From the NCBI RefSeq assembly GCF_029029505.1, contig NZ_JAKJSD010000005.1, positions 62,001 through 126,000 on the forward strand: 64,000 nucleotides of DNA. The letters run 5' to 3'. Origin of the DNA: Ancylomarina sp. DW003 (lineage in GTDB: Bacteria; Bacteroidota; Bacteroidia; Bacteroidales; Marinifilaceae). Both the position numbers and the translations under genes were made by a program. Positions 42,286 through 51,804 of the stretch are shown piece by piece; position 1 is the first letter of the stretch, and the number at the start of each line of letters is the position of its first letter. The notes below the pieces were generated by a model, which saw only the letters and a program-made list of their open reading frames with translations, was not told the origin of the DNA and searched no databases.

Positions 42286-43497
42286 ATGAATTTTAGAATT
42301 CTCGCTGCAGCTCTATTAATTGGAGGAACAGTATTTTCTTCATCTGCTGAAGTAAAAAAAGACAAGAAAAAGAAAAAAGAAGGCTACGTATTTACTGATG
42401 TGAAGCGTATGCCGGCTACATCTGTAAAAGATCAGCACCGCTCGGGTACATGTTGGGCTTTTTCGGGACTTTCGTTCATGGAATCAGAAATGATGCGTAT
42501 GGGTAAGCCTGAGGTGGATTTATCTGAGATGTTTGTGGTTTATAACTGTTACTCTGATAAGGCTATCAAAGACGTTCGTTTGAGCGGTAAATTCAACTTT
42601 GGTGGTGGTGGAGCTTTCCACGATGTAACTTATGTGTGGAAAAATTACGGTATCGTTCCTGAATCAGCATATACTGGATTAAACTACGGTGAGCCAGGTC
42701 ATACTCATGGTGAAATGGATATCATCCTTAGCAGCTATGTTGATGCTGTTATTAAAAATAAAAACAAAAAATTAACACCAAACTGGCATAAAGGTTTCGA
42801 TGGTGTTTTGGATGCTTACTTAGGTAAACTGCCTGAAACTTTCGAGTACGAAGGAAAAGAGTATACGCCAAAATCATTTGCTAAAGATTTCACCGGTCTT
42901 AATGCTGATGACTATATCGAGATTTCATCTTATACTCATCACCCATTCTACGAGAAATTCATTATCGAAGTTGGTGACAACTGGTTATGGGACGAGGTTT
43001 ATAACTTGCCTATCGACGAAATGATGGAAGTAATGGAAAGCGCAATCATGAATGGTTACACAATTGGATGGGCTTCTGACGTAAGTGAAAAAGGTTTTGC
43101 ATACCGTAAAGGTGTTGCAATTGTTCCTGAAGCTGACACTAAGAACATGAGCGATTCTGAAATTTCTAAATGGCAAGATATGTCAGACAAGAAAAAGAGC
43201 GCTATGCTTTATAGCTTCGAAGGTCCTGGTGCTGAAAAAGTAATTACTCAGGAGATGCGTCAGATTGCATTCGATAACTACACAACAACGGATGATCACG
43301 GCATGCATATTGTTGGTATTTCTAAAGATCAAAAAGGTAACAAGTATTTTATTGTAAAAAATTCTTGGGCAGAAAGCAACCCGTATAAAGGGTATTTCTA
43401 TGCTTCTTTCCCATTCGTAGCATACAAAACAATGTCTTTCATGATTCATAAAGATGCTGTTCCTGCGAAATTGAAAAAGAAACTAGGTTTGAAATAG
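42286..43497 (+). CDS. Exported papain-like (C1, PepC/bleomycin-hydrolase type) cysteine protease
   Basis: A 403-residue protein with signal peptide (1-21, SSSAE) and a Lys-rich linker (25-31). The papain active site is visible: Q50 (oxyanion hole), C56 in SGTCWAFS, H338 in DDHGMHIVG and N359 in IVKNSW. The order and spacing are those of C1B aminopeptidase C/bleomycin hydrolase, but this one is exported rather than cytoplasmic. It probably contributes to peptide degradation in the periplasm. It is monocistronic, with a clear promoter and terminator. Confidence 0.92.
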   Translation: MNFRILAAALLIGGTVFSSSAEVKKDKKKKKEGYVFTDVKRMPATSVKDQHRSGTCWAFSGLSFMESEMMRMGKPEVDLSEMFVVYNCYSDKAIKDVRLSGKFNFGGGGAFHDVTYVWKNYGIVPESAYTGLNYGEPGHTHGEMDIILSSYVDAVIKNKNKKLTPNWHKGFDGVLDAYLGKLPETFEYEGKEYTPKSFAKDFTGLNADDYIEISSYTHHPFYEKFIIEVGDNWLWDEVYNLPIDEMMEVMESAIMNGYTIGWASDVSEKGFAYRKGVAIVPEADTKNMSDSEISKWQDMSDKKKSAMLYSFEGPGAEKVITQEMRQIAFDNYTTTDDHGMHIVGISKDQKGNKYFIVKNSWAESNPYKGYFYASFPFVAYKTMSFMIHKDAVPAKLKKKLGLK

Positions 43498-43517
43498 TCA
43501 AACTCAACAATTATATT

Positions 43518-43549
43518 AAAAGCTTGACTGTAACGGTCGAGCTTTTTTT
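43518..43549 (+). terminator. Terminator after the C1 peptidase gene
   Basis: AAAGCTTGAC and GTCGAGCTTT pair (one G-U wobble) around TGTAACG, followed by seven T. Confidence 0.85.
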
Positions 43550-43593
43550 ATGTCATTTATCCCCACTATTAGATACTTGGTCCGATTTTTGAA

Positions 43594-43601
43594 TAGTTTT
43601 G
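43594..43601 (+). promoter_or_regulatory. Candidate promoter for the first beta-barrel gene
   Basis: TAGTTTTG matches TAnnTTTG, 109 bp before the ATG. A TTG lies 17 bp upstream, slightly close for a -33 element. Confidence 0.35.
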
Positions 43602-43709
43602 TAATTGAAAAATTTAATCTAAATTCGTCATATCAAAGAAGAGATATGTTTTATTGATAAAAAGTAGAATTAAAGAACTCATTAGATTATTAATACAAAA
43701 CCTTACACA

Positions 43710-44303
43710 ATGAAAAAGTTATTATTAGTAGCAGCTATCTGCCTATTCTCATCAGCATTATTTGCCCAATTATCATCACCTATAAGTCTTGGTATTCATG
43801 GAGGTGTTGTTAGCACTAAAGTAGACACAGATTTAAGTGGTATTAAAGAGAGTGCTGAAAATGGAATGATGTTAGGTGCTTTTGCCAGAATCAACATTAA
43901 CAAATGGTATATTCAACCAGAATTAAATTACGTAAAGCGTAAATCAAGTATTACTCAAGAAGTTCCAGTTATAGGTACTGTGAAGGCTGACATTGAAACT
44001 AAAAGTCTTGATATTCCAATTCTATTAGGTTACAAATTAGTAAAATTACCTATGTTTAAACTAAGAGCTTTTGCTGGCCCGGTAGCTTCATTTAATATTG
44101 ATGACAAAATTAAATCTACCTTAGATGATGCAGCAGATGCAGATTTTAAAAATGCTGTTTGGAATGGTAAAGTAGGTGCTGGTGTTGATGTTTGGAAACT
44201 AACTCTTGATGTTGATTACGAATTTGGTTTAACCGATGTTTCTTCAGAATTTCTTAAGAAGAACAAGATGGTTAATGTAACTTTAGGATTCCGTTTATTC
44301 TAG
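43710..44303 (+). CDS. Outer-membrane beta-barrel protein (PorT-like family), copy 1
   Basis: A 197-residue protein with signal peptide (1-19, SSALFAQ) and about eight amphipathic strands (for example WYIQPELNYVKRKSS, LDIPILLGYKLVKL, FRAFAGPVASFNID-like FKLRAFAGPVASFNID). It ends in VNVTLGFRLF, a terminal-Phe barrel signal for BAM. It is a small porin-like protein of the outer-membrane family common in Bacteroidota. The gene just downstream is a close paralogue. Confidence 0.88.
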   Translation: MKKLLLVAAICLFSSALFAQLSSPISLGIHGGVVSTKVDTDLSGIKESAENGMMLGAFARININKWYIQPELNYVKRKSSITQEVPVIGTVKADIETKSLDIPILLGYKLVKLPMFKLRAFAGPVASFNIDDKIKSTLDDAADADFKNAVWNGKVGAGVDVWKLTLDVDYEFGLTDVSSEFLKKNKMVNVTLGFRLF

Positions 44304-44325
44304 AGAATTAAATATCTCACTACTA

Positions 44326-44355
44326 AAAAGGATATTCCATTGGGATATCCTTTTC
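44326..44355 (+). terminator. Terminator between the two beta-barrel genes
   Basis: AAAAGGATAT and ATATCCTTTT form a perfect 10-bp stem with a 9-base loop, followed by TC then T-rich sequence. Confidence 0.75.
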
Positions 44356-44470
44356 TTATTTATCAGGCTCTATACCAGCTAATTTTATCTACAAAATTTC
44401 AAGAATAGAATTATTTGATCTAAATTCGCTTCTATTGTAAAACTTGAAGCCCATTAATAAAATCTATCCC

Positions 44471-45085
44471 ATGAAAAAACTTCTATTAGTTGTAGTTATC
44501 TGCTTATTTTCTTCAGCATTATTTTCACAAGTTTCTTCTCCTGTTAGCCTTGGTATACACGGTGGACTCGTTAGTACAAAAACGGATTCTAAAATTTCTG
44601 GTATCTCAGACATAAAAGATAAAGCAGACAATGGAATGATGCTTGGAGTATTTGCACGAATCAATTTAAATAAATGGTACATTCAACCTGAACTAAATTA
44701 CGTAAAACGCAAATCTTCGATCAATATTAATTCTAACCCATTATCTAGTGTAATTCCTAGTGGAGATTTAGATATTGAAACAAAAAGTTTAGATATACCA
44801 ATGTTATTGGGTTATAAAATAGTAAAACTTCCTATGTTTAAACTAAGAGCTTTTGCTGGCCCTGTTGCTTCATTCAATATTGACGACAAAATTAAAACAA
44901 CACTCGGGGAAGTAGAAGATGCTAAATTTAAGAATGCTGTTTGGAATGGTAAAGTTGGAGCTGGTGTTGATGTCTGGAAACTGACACTTGATGTAGATTA
45001 CGAATTTGGTTTAACTGATGTTTCATCAGAATTTCTTAAGAAAAACAAAATGGTAAACGTGACTTTAGGATTCCGTTTATTCTAA
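44471..45085 (+). CDS. Outer-membrane beta-barrel protein (PorT-like family), copy 2
   Basis: A 204-residue paralogue of the previous gene. I start it at the ATG at 44471, which gives the same signal peptide (MKKLLLVVVICLFSSALFSQ); nine residues further upstream are in frame but spoil it. The last ~45 residues are identical or nearly so between copies (for example KVGAGVDVWKLTLDVDYEFG), while the loops around residues 30-40 and 85-105 differ. Recent tandem duplication followed by divergence of surface loops fits. It has its own terminator. Confidence 0.88.
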   Translation: MKKLLLVVVICLFSSALFSQVSSPVSLGIHGGLVSTKTDSKISGISDIKDKADNGMMLGVFARINLNKWYIQPELNYVKRKSSININSNPLSSVIPSGDLDIETKSLDIPMLLGYKIVKLPMFKLRAFAGPVASFNIDDKIKTTLGEVEDAKFKNAVWNGKVGAGVDVWKLTLDVDYEFGLTDVSSEFLKKNKMVNVTLGFRLF

Positions 45086-45109
45086 ACGCATTCTCAATGC
45101 AGAATACGA

Positions 45110-45137
45110 AAAACCACCAATTGCTTGGTGGTTTTTT
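45110..45137. terminator. Bidirectional terminator between barrel gene and efflux operon
   Basis: AAAACCACCAA and TTGGTGGTTTT form a perfect 11-bp stem with loop TTGC and T-runs on both strands. It serves convergent transcripts. Confidence 0.85.
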
Positions 45138-45161
45138 ATGCTTTAGATTGTTAGGTACAGA

Positions 45162-46454
45162 TTAAAATTCGCTTAAAATTCCTCCAGTCATTCTAACCAA
45201 AGTTGTTTTTGATTGAATCAAATTGAATATTGCAGATAGTCTGGCTAATGAAGCATTTTGATAAGAAATTTGTACATCACGATAGTTAAAGGAATTAATA
45301 CTACCTGCTTCATATTTCTCTTTCGAAAGTTGCATATTTACTTCAGTAGCCAACTTGTTTTCCTCAGCTAAATCGAATAATTCCTTTCGCAATTCGTACA
45401 ATTCAAAATTCTGAGCTAAAGTATTCGTTAAACTATGCTTTAAATCAGCCGTTTGTATTTTCGAAATCTCCTCTTCTATTTTTGCTATTTGTACGGCTCT
45501 ACGATTCGCATTACCATTAAAAATCAAATAATTCAAGCTTAGATTAGCATATACATTATGTGACTTGGTATCAATCTTAGGTGCAACGTCAAACTTCTGA
45601 TTGTACTTATTCCCTTGCACACCTGTGGATAAGGAAATACGTGGGTAGTAATTGGAACGAGCCATCTCGATATCACGTTTCTGAATAGCCTCTTGCATAT
45701 AACGATTCTTCAAATTGTTATTGTTAGCAAACATCTTGTCAAGCAAATCTGCCAAACGAAAGTCGCTTACATTAGTCATGAAGGCATCAGTAAAAATATA
45801 TTGCTTGCTCTCTTCAACACCCAAAAGAAAATTCAAATCCCGAACAGTATTATTATAATTCACCGTTTGAGTCAGGTAATTTGATTTATCTTCCAAATAA
45901 GCATTTTTTGCCAAAAGCAATTCGTAACTTCCTTTGGTTCCCAATTCGCTGGCAACTTTCTCATTCCCATATCTGTCTTCAGAAAGCTCTTTAATGCTTT
46001 TACTTACTTCCAAACGCTCTTGTTCCATTAAAGCTTTGTAGTAAGCCAAAATAATCAGTTCAATCTGACTTTCAACAGCTACAATAGTATTTCCTTTTGA
46101 AAGTGTAGCCAAATCGTTGAATTTATCCTTTCGGATTCTAACCGCAAAACCATCAAAAAGCGTCCAGCTTAAATCTATAGAAGGTGTTATAATATTCTGA
46201 CGATAATCGTCAGTCTCATTATAATCTTTCTTATTATTTGAACGTATATTAAATTCAAGTTTAGGATATTGTCCTGCATTCCCCCAGGTGTTATTCAGAT
46301 CAGCAATCTTCTCTGATTGACGAACCACTTTTAAACTGTAGTTCTTTTCTAACCCAATCTCAATAGCTTGCGATAGACTTAATTCTTCTTGTGCTGACAA
46401 AGAGCCTGCACAAAAAAGCATAAGTACGAGTAATATATATTTATTCATCATCAT
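45162..46454 (-). CDS. TolC-family outer-membrane efflux protein
   Basis: A protein of 430 residues from the Met at 46454, which gives a good signal peptide (MMMNKYILLVLMLFCAGSLSAQ). It has two OEP repeats with long coiled helices (LSLSQAIEIGLEKNYSLKVVRQSEK near the start; LATEVNMQLSKEKYEAGSINSFNYRDVQISYQNA near the end). It forms the outer-membrane exit duct of the tripartite pump and is the last gene of the adaptor-RND-TolC operon, about 45 bp after the RND stop. Confidence 0.9.
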   Translation of the reverse strand: MMMNKYILLVLMLFCAGSLSAQEELSLSQAIEIGLEKNYSLKVVRQSEKIADLNNTWGNAGQYPKLEFNIRSNNKKDYNETDDYRQNIITPSIDLSWTLFDGFAVRIRKDKFNDLATLSKGNTIVAVESQIELIILAYYKALMEQERLEVSKSIKELSEDRYGNEKVASELGTKGSYELLLAKNAYLEDKSNYLTQTVNYNNTVRDLNFLLGVEESKQYIFTDAFMTNVSDFRLADLLDKMFANNNNLKNRYMQEAIQKRDIEMARSNYYPRISLSTGVQGNKYNQKFDVAPKIDTKSHNVYANLSLNYLIFNGNANRRAVQIAKIEEEISKIQTADLKHSLTNTLAQNFELYELRKELFDLAEENKLATEVNMQLSKEKYEAGSINSFNYRDVQISYQNASLARLSAIFNLIQSKTTLVRMTGGILSEF

Positions 46455-46499
46455 ATTATCTAAAAGTTCTGAACTCCGAAATTTCAAAGCTCATGACAT

Positions 46500-49400
46500 T
46501 TAATCTAGTGTTACTTTAGCTTCCTTGATTGCTGGTTCTACATCAATAGGATTCACTTTTTCACCTTCCCAAAGTTCTTTTGATTTTCTTCTAATATCAT
46601 TAAGAACAAGAATGATAACAGGGAATAGCGTCAGAATAAAGAAAGTTCCTACCAATACACCATATGCCAATGCAATAGCCATTGGGATAAGGAATTGAGC
46701 CTGGAAAGAGTTTTCCAAAATCAACGGATACAAACCTACCGATGTTGTAATAGTTGTTAGAACAATAGCTCTAAAGCGAGCTTTACCAGCACCGGTTACA
46801 GCCGCCTCAGGTGTCATTCCTTCCTTCAGATATAAATTGTATTTGGAGAGAAAGACGACGGCATCATTAATGATGACACCAGAGAGTGCAACCATCCCCC
46901 AAACACTAAGCATCGAGACCTGAACACCTTCCAGACCATGGCCCCAAGTTGATCCAATAATTCCCAACGGGACCATCATCAAAACAATAAGTCCTTGAGT
47001 GAAAGATCTGAAATGTATCATTACAATAAACATGATTGTAACGACAGCTATTGCCAGATAAGTCAGAAGTTCCTCAATATCTTCTGCAGAACGTTTAGCT
47101 TGTCCTTGAAATTCCGGGCGAACACTCGGGAATTTCTCTTTTAATTTTGGTAGAATATTATCCTTAACCTCTTCCAAAATTGGAGGAACCGGCTCATTAG
47201 GATCTAATAAATCTGCTTCAACTCGAATTTCCCGAGCACCGTTATAACGTTGAATACTAACAGGACCACGCAGGATTTCATAATCTACCAATTCCGACAA
47301 AGGATACTCTCCATTAAGCGTTCTGATTCTCATACTCTCCATCTGTCCAATAAAAACACGATCACTCTTTGGATAACGCACCCAAACTTTAATCTCATCT
47401 TTACCTTCCTGTAGTCGTTGCGATTGCCCACCAAAGAAACCTTGACGAACTTGCGCCGTAATTCCTCGTAAATCCATTCCAAGATAATAGGCCTTATCTT
47501 TCAATTTCAATCGAACCTCGCGGCTTCCCAAGGGGTTATTATCATTGATATTATAGAGAGAAGTCATCTTTCTCAACTCATCCTGAAAATAAAGGTTGGC
47601 TGCATTTAACTCTTTCAAATCGTTACCCAAAAGACTCACCGAAACAGCTGCACCCCAACGGTTAAAAGAACCAATTGTGAATTTTTCAGCCTGATTCACG
47701 TCGCCAATCCTTTTCTTCACTGCATTTGATATATCGAAACTGGAAATTGGTGAACCTTCCATATCACGTAAGGTTACAGTGATATTCCCTGAATGAGGCC
47801 CTGATTCTTGTCCATTAAATGCTGTTCCTGCACTTAGGTTTGTGTATTTTATAAAATCATCCTTCTGATTATGCTTCTCCTTTAATTCCTTATTTACTTC
47901 CCAAACTGCATTCTCAAAGCTCTTTAAAGCCTTAACTGTGATATCTTTATTGGTTCCTGGCTTATAAGCAACATTAATGTTAAAGGTATCGAAACTCACA
48001 TTAGGGAAAAATGTACTTTTAATAAATCCACCACCAAAAAGACCTGCTGTTATGAAGATTAGAGTCAAGGGAATAAAAACAATAATCCAACGCCACTTGA
48101 TCGCTCGTTGTAAGAATTTCATATAAAGATTATCTCTCATATAAATAATTCCCTTTTCAATCTTATCGCGGAAACGATTAAAGGCCGTGTGACTCTTTCT
48201 TACATTCAATACTTTTTCGTTTCCAACATGACTAGGCAATACAAACAAACTTTCGAAAAGAGAAATACCCAAACAAAAGACCACAACAAAGGCCATTTCG
48301 TATAGGAATTGCATATTCCCTGTTACGAGTAACAAAGGTGTAAAGGCAATCATAGTTGTCGTTACCGATGTTAATACGGCAGGTACAACTTCCATTGTTC
48401 CATCAATAGCAGCACGACGAGGACTCTTTCCTTTCTCAAAATGGGTGTATATATTTTCACCAATCACAATTCCATCATCTACCAGAATACCAATAATCAA
48501 AATCATTCCGAAGAGAGAAATCATATTAATGGTCACTCCCATAAGATTGGCAAAAATAAACATGCCTAAAAATGAGGCTGGAATTCCCCATGCTACCCAC
48601 AAGGATAAACGGAAACTCAAGAATACAGCCAAGGCAATAACAACCAAAAGTAAGCCATAACCTCCATTTTTAAAAAGGAGATTAAGTCTTGACTGTAGCA
48701 TATTGACGTAATCAAAAGTAATTTCCAGTTTAGCATCGGTATGATCTGCATTAAATTCTTTAGCGTACTTATTACAGAATTCTGAAATCTCTTCTAAGTC
48801 TTCATTATTCAACTTATTGATTCGCATTGAAACGGCTGGATTGTGATTCACATATGAAGAACGTGGTACATCTTCGAACTGAAAATGAATATCACAAACA
48901 TCGCGCATGCGAAGATAAGAACCATCAGGATTGGCACGCAGGATGATTTCTCCAATTTTATCCGGATCAACCGAACGATTACGTGAACGAATCAGAATTT
49001 CTTCTCTGGCATTTTTAATAACACCACCCGATATGTCAATATTATTACTGGCAATTGCTTTCGAGATTTCGGAGAATGTTAATTGATGACGACGTAAATC
49101 ATCTTCCTTTATTTCTACCGATAACTCCAAGCGAGGCAAACCTGAAATGGTGATTTGAGACATTTTTTTTGAACGCATCAAATCATCGTAAATAATATCT
49201 GAATATCGCTTAAGGGTCAACAAATCCACATCACCCGTAACAGCCATTCTAACGGCTGGTGTTGTCGATCGAACCTTAGCAATAACTGCTTTTTCCGAAC
49301 CTGAAGGGAAAGACGGAATGCCATCAACCGCATTTTTAACATCGGCTAAGGTTTCATCTAATTTATAATCTCCGGTGGTCGTAATGGTCACACGGGCAAA

Positions 49401-49664
49401 GCCCTCTGATGAGACCGAATTCATTTCTTTAATTCCTACAATTCCGCGAATAGCATCTTCAATTCTTGAAGTAATCCCCTCTTCAACCTCTTTGGGTGAG
49501 GCTCCGGGATAAACCATTGACACGGTAATTGTTTTAGATTCCGTTTCAGGAAAAAATGACTTCTTCATATGAAACAGGGAGGAAAATCCTGCTATGACAA
49601 AGAGTGCAATAATCATTTTCCCATAAAAAGGGTATCTGACAAAATGAGATATAATTTGCTTCAT
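46500..49664 (-). CDS. RND-family efflux transporter, inner-membrane subunit
   Basis: A 1054-residue RND pump with TM1 near residues 15-30 and two large periplasmic loops. The TM4 proton-relay pair DD is in GILVDDGIVIGENI, and a second-half LSGVIINDAVVFLSKYN mirrors it. An early motif, YPGASPKEVEEGITSRIEDAIRGI, is typical of the AcrB/heavy-metal-type superfamily. Absence of the metal-binding Met/His signatures and relation to multidrug-type pumps make small-molecule or lipid export more likely than metals. It lies 31 bp after the adaptor gene. Confidence 0.93.
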   Translation of the reverse strand: MKQIISHFVRYPFYGKMIIALFVIAGFSSLFHMKKSFFPETESKTITVSMVYPGASPKEVEEGITSRIEDAIRGIVGIKEMNSVSSEGFARVTITTTGDYKLDETLADVKNAVDGIPSFPSGSEKAVIAKVRSTTPAVRMAVTGDVDLLTLKRYSDIIYDDLMRSKKMSQITISGLPRLELSVEIKEDDLRRHQLTFSEISKAIASNNIDISGGVIKNAREEILIRSRNRSVDPDKIGEIILRANPDGSYLRMRDVCDIHFQFEDVPRSSYVNHNPAVSMRINKLNNEDLEEISEFCNKYAKEFNADHTDAKLEITFDYVNMLQSRLNLLFKNGGYGLLLVVIALAVFLSFRLSLWVAWGIPASFLGMFIFANLMGVTINMISLFGMILIIGILVDDGIVIGENIYTHFEKGKSPRRAAIDGTMEVVPAVLTSVTTTMIAFTPLLLVTGNMQFLYEMAFVVVFCLGISLFESLFVLPSHVGNEKVLNVRKSHTAFNRFRDKIEKGIIYMRDNLYMKFLQRAIKWRWIIVFIPLTLIFITAGLFGGGFIKSTFFPNVSFDTFNINVAYKPGTNKDITVKALKSFENAVWEVNKELKEKHNQKDDFIKYTNLSAGTAFNGQESGPHSGNITVTLRDMEGSPISSFDISNAVKKRIGDVNQAEKFTIGSFNRWGAAVSVSLLGNDLKELNAANLYFQDELRKMTSLYNINDNNPLGSREVRLKLKDKAYYLGMDLRGITAQVRQGFFGGQSQRLQEGKDEIKVWVRYPKSDRVFIGQMESMRIRTLNGEYPLSELVDYEILRGPVSIQRYNGAREIRVEADLLDPNEPVPPILEEVKDNILPKLKEKFPSVRPEFQGQAKRSAEDIEELLTYLAIAVVTIMFIVMIHFRSFTQGLIVLMMVPLGIIGSTWGHGLEGVQVSMLSVWGMVALSGVIINDAVVFLSKYNLYLKEGMTPEAAVTGAGKARFRAIVLTTITTSVGLYPLILENSFQAQFLIPMAIALAYGVLVGTFFILTLFPVIILVLNDIRRKSKELWEGEKVNPIDVEPAIKEAKVTLD

Positions 49665-49695
49665 AAAATTTTAATTTGAGAATTGAAACCTAAGC

Positions 49696-50814
49696 TTACT
49701 TCAAAATCTGAACCTTCATATTTTCAGCTGCTTTTACCGGGACTGTGGTCACCAAAAGATCACCTTCGGCCAGCCCATCAAAAATCAAACTATCTTCATT
49801 CCTCTTTAATACATTTATCTGTTTCTCTTTCAACATGCCTTCTTCGACAACAAATACTCTATTGGAACGGAACACGGCATTTCGAGGTATCTCCATAGCC
49901 TTATCAATTAATTTCCCCTTAAACTTCGCAGTCAGGTATTGGCCTTGGTATAAATCACGATTTTTATCATTAAGTCCTACAAAAACAGTGATAGATTGTG
50001 TACCCTCATCTACAAATTCTGATTTTCGCAACAACTTGCCCGTAGCAACCAGCTTAGATTCTGAAGTTAAAACTTCAACCTGATCACCGATTTGCAACCA
50101 TTTTATATCTTCCGATTCAATTGGGACTTGCAATTCCAGTTTACGGGACTCAATAATTCCCGCTAGTTTAGCACCCATTCCTGCAACGGCGCCAACTTGA
50201 GTATTTACCTGAACATACGAGCCTGTAAATGGTGCATAAATTCGATATTTGGATAATTTAACTTCTATCGATTTTATAGCGTAATAATCACCTAATATAT
50301 TACGACTAGCCAAAAATACTTTCTCCTTCCCTGATTTCATTTCAGGCAATTCCGGTAAAGCTTCATCAAGCTTAATTGTATTAAAAAAATTCATCCAATC
50401 GTCAAACCTATCCGCATAGTCAATTTTAATGTCAGGTAAACTTTGAGCTAACTTATTCAAAAACTTGCTTTTTTGAGCTTGCAAATCCATGCGGGTATCC
50501 TTGTCATAAATCTGCAAAAGAAGATCACCTTTTTTGAATCGTTGTCCCATTTTTAAAGGTACCCCTGCATCTACAATTCGTCCTGAAACTTCGGAGCTCA
50601 GGTTAACTTCAAAATTAGATAGCAAACGCCCCTTTTCAACAATAGGCGTCGCTACAGACTGGTAAACGACCTGTTCAACCTTTACAAAAGGAACTTTCTT
50701 GCGATTAATATCTTTTTTAGGTTGTTTTTTTAGACTCTTCAACCCCACCATACCTGCATATCCTAGTGCTAGGATTAGGGCTACAGATACAACAATAATG
50801 ACTTTTCGATTCAT
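49696..50814 (-). CDS. RND efflux periplasmic adaptor (membrane fusion protein)
   Basis: A 372-residue HlyD/AcrA-type adaptor. An N-terminal membrane anchor (about 4-24) precedes a lipoyl/barrel-sandwich half (SGRIVDAGVPLKMGQRFKKGDLLLQIYD). A helical hairpin (about 115-175), the second half (YRIYAPFTGSYVQVNTQVGAVAGMGAKL) and beta-barrel and membrane-proximal domains follow. It bridges the pump and the TolC duct. It is the first gene of the operon, and a perfect palindrome lies 79 bp upstream. No regulator gene is adjacent. Confidence 0.92.
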   Translation of the reverse strand: MNRKVIIVVSVALILALGYAGMVGLKSLKKQPKKDINRKKVPFVKVEQVVYQSVATPIVEKGRLLSNFEVNLSSEVSGRIVDAGVPLKMGQRFKKGDLLLQIYDKDTRMDLQAQKSKFLNKLAQSLPDIKIDYADRFDDWMNFFNTIKLDEALPELPEMKSGKEKVFLASRNILGDYYAIKSIEVKLSKYRIYAPFTGSYVQVNTQVGAVAGMGAKLAGIIESRKLELQVPIESEDIKWLQIGDQVEVLTSESKLVATGKLLRKSEFVDEGTQSITVFVGLNDKNRDLYQGQYLTAKFKGKLIDKAMEIPRNAVFRSNRVFVVEEGMLKEKQINVLKRNEDSLIFDGLAEGDLLVTTVPVKAAENMKVQILK

Positions 50815-50893
50815 CTATAAATAGTGTTTTATAATTTCGATTATTTAAAGTACTAAATTACTTCAATTTTAAAGGGTATGGTATTTCGATATC

Positions 50894-50908
50894 TTAACAA
50901 CTTGTTAA
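50894..50908. promoter_or_regulatory. Palindromic operator candidate of the efflux operon
   Basis: TTAACAA-C-TTGTTAA is a perfect 7-1-7 palindrome, 80-94 bp before the adaptor start. Size and symmetry fit a dimeric repressor such as TetR or MarR. No such regulator gene is in the window. Confidence 0.4.
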
Positions 50909-50958
50909 AAGATCAAACAATATTAAGATTCAATTTTATATGAACTGACAAATCAGTT

Positions 50959-51405
50959 CTACTCTTCTGAATATGATTTTAATCGCTTACAAATAAAATA
51001 TTCCCAACCTTCTTGGCAACTTTCTCTTTGGAATTCAGGAATAGATTGAGGGAAACTTTTGACTACCTGATGACTCAAACGCAAACATGATCCGGCCTCA
51101 CTTATAAAGGTTTCAAAACTTACAAAGGATTCCCCTTCATAACCTTCGTATTGCCAGGAATAAACGATTTTCTCAAATGGTATGACTTCAGTTATCTTCC
51201 ACAAATGCATAAAATTACGCTCCCCGGAATTAACATTGAATTGAGTTTCAAAACCAACTTCTGCTCGAAAATCTTGAATATTCTCAAAGAACCATTTTGT
51301 CATGTGATTTAATTCAGTTATGACTTTCCATAATTCTGCAACACTCAGATTAAAACTTTGTTCTACAATAACTGGCTTTTCCCCATTATTCATATATTCT
51401 TTCAT
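50959..51405 (-). CDS. SRPBCC (AHSA1-like) domain protein
   Basis: A 148-residue START/Bet-v1-fold protein of the AHSA1 type. It opens with VEQSFNLSVAELWKVITELNHMTKWFFENI, the usual first strand and helix, and continues with MHLWKITEVIPFEKIVYSWQY and a C-terminal long helix (GWEYFICKRLKSYSEE). These small proteins bind hydrophobic ligands, but the ligand here is unknown. It diverges from the DoxX-like gene. Confidence 0.82.
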   Translation of the reverse strand: MKEYMNNGEKPVIVEQSFNLSVAELWKVITELNHMTKWFFENIQDFRAEVGFETQFNVNSGERNFMHLWKITEVIPFEKIVYSWQYEGYEGESFVSFETFISEAGSCLRLSHQVVKSFPQSIPEFQRESCQEGWEYFICKRLKSYSEE

Positions 51406-51444
51406 AATGCTTAAATTAGCTTATTATCAACTTAAAATTAATCT

Positions 51445-51798
51445 ATGCTCAAAACCAAAACAATCTATTGGGTCTCTACACTCATTCTGTTTGGCATGAT
51501 GTTCGCAACCGGCATTCTATATTTTGTATTCTACGATAAGCTCGTCGACTATTTTACAAGCTATGGTTATCCAACTTATTTAATCTATCCTCTGGCCATT
51601 GCCAAAATCACTGGCTCTATTATAATTCTCATAAATAAAAACAAATTGTTAAAAGAGCTCGCCTATATGGGCTTCTTCTACAATTTTATATTAGCCTTTT
51701 TCGCTCATCTCATGATTAATGAATTCGATCCCTTTCCCACAATATCTATGACCTTACTTTTACTTTCCTATTTCACAGGAAAAAAGGTTCGCCCCTAA
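51445..51798 (+). CDS. DoxX-like family membrane protein
   Basis: A 117-residue protein with four membrane helices (about 6-28, 42-60, 68-90 and 95-112), in the arrangement of DoxX-like proteins (ATGILYFVFYDKLVDYFTSYGYPTYLIYPLAIAKITGSIIIL). Function is unclear in most members; some affect redox or membrane homeostasis. The stop lies six bases from the end of the convergent racemase gene. Confidence 0.8.
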   Translation: MLKTKTIYWVSTLILFGMMFATGILYFVFYDKLVDYFTSYGYPTYLIYPLAIAKITGSIIILINKNKLLKELAYMGFFYNFILAFFAHLMINEFDPFPTISMTLLLLSYFTGKKVRP

Positions 51799-51804
51799 AA
51801 CTGA

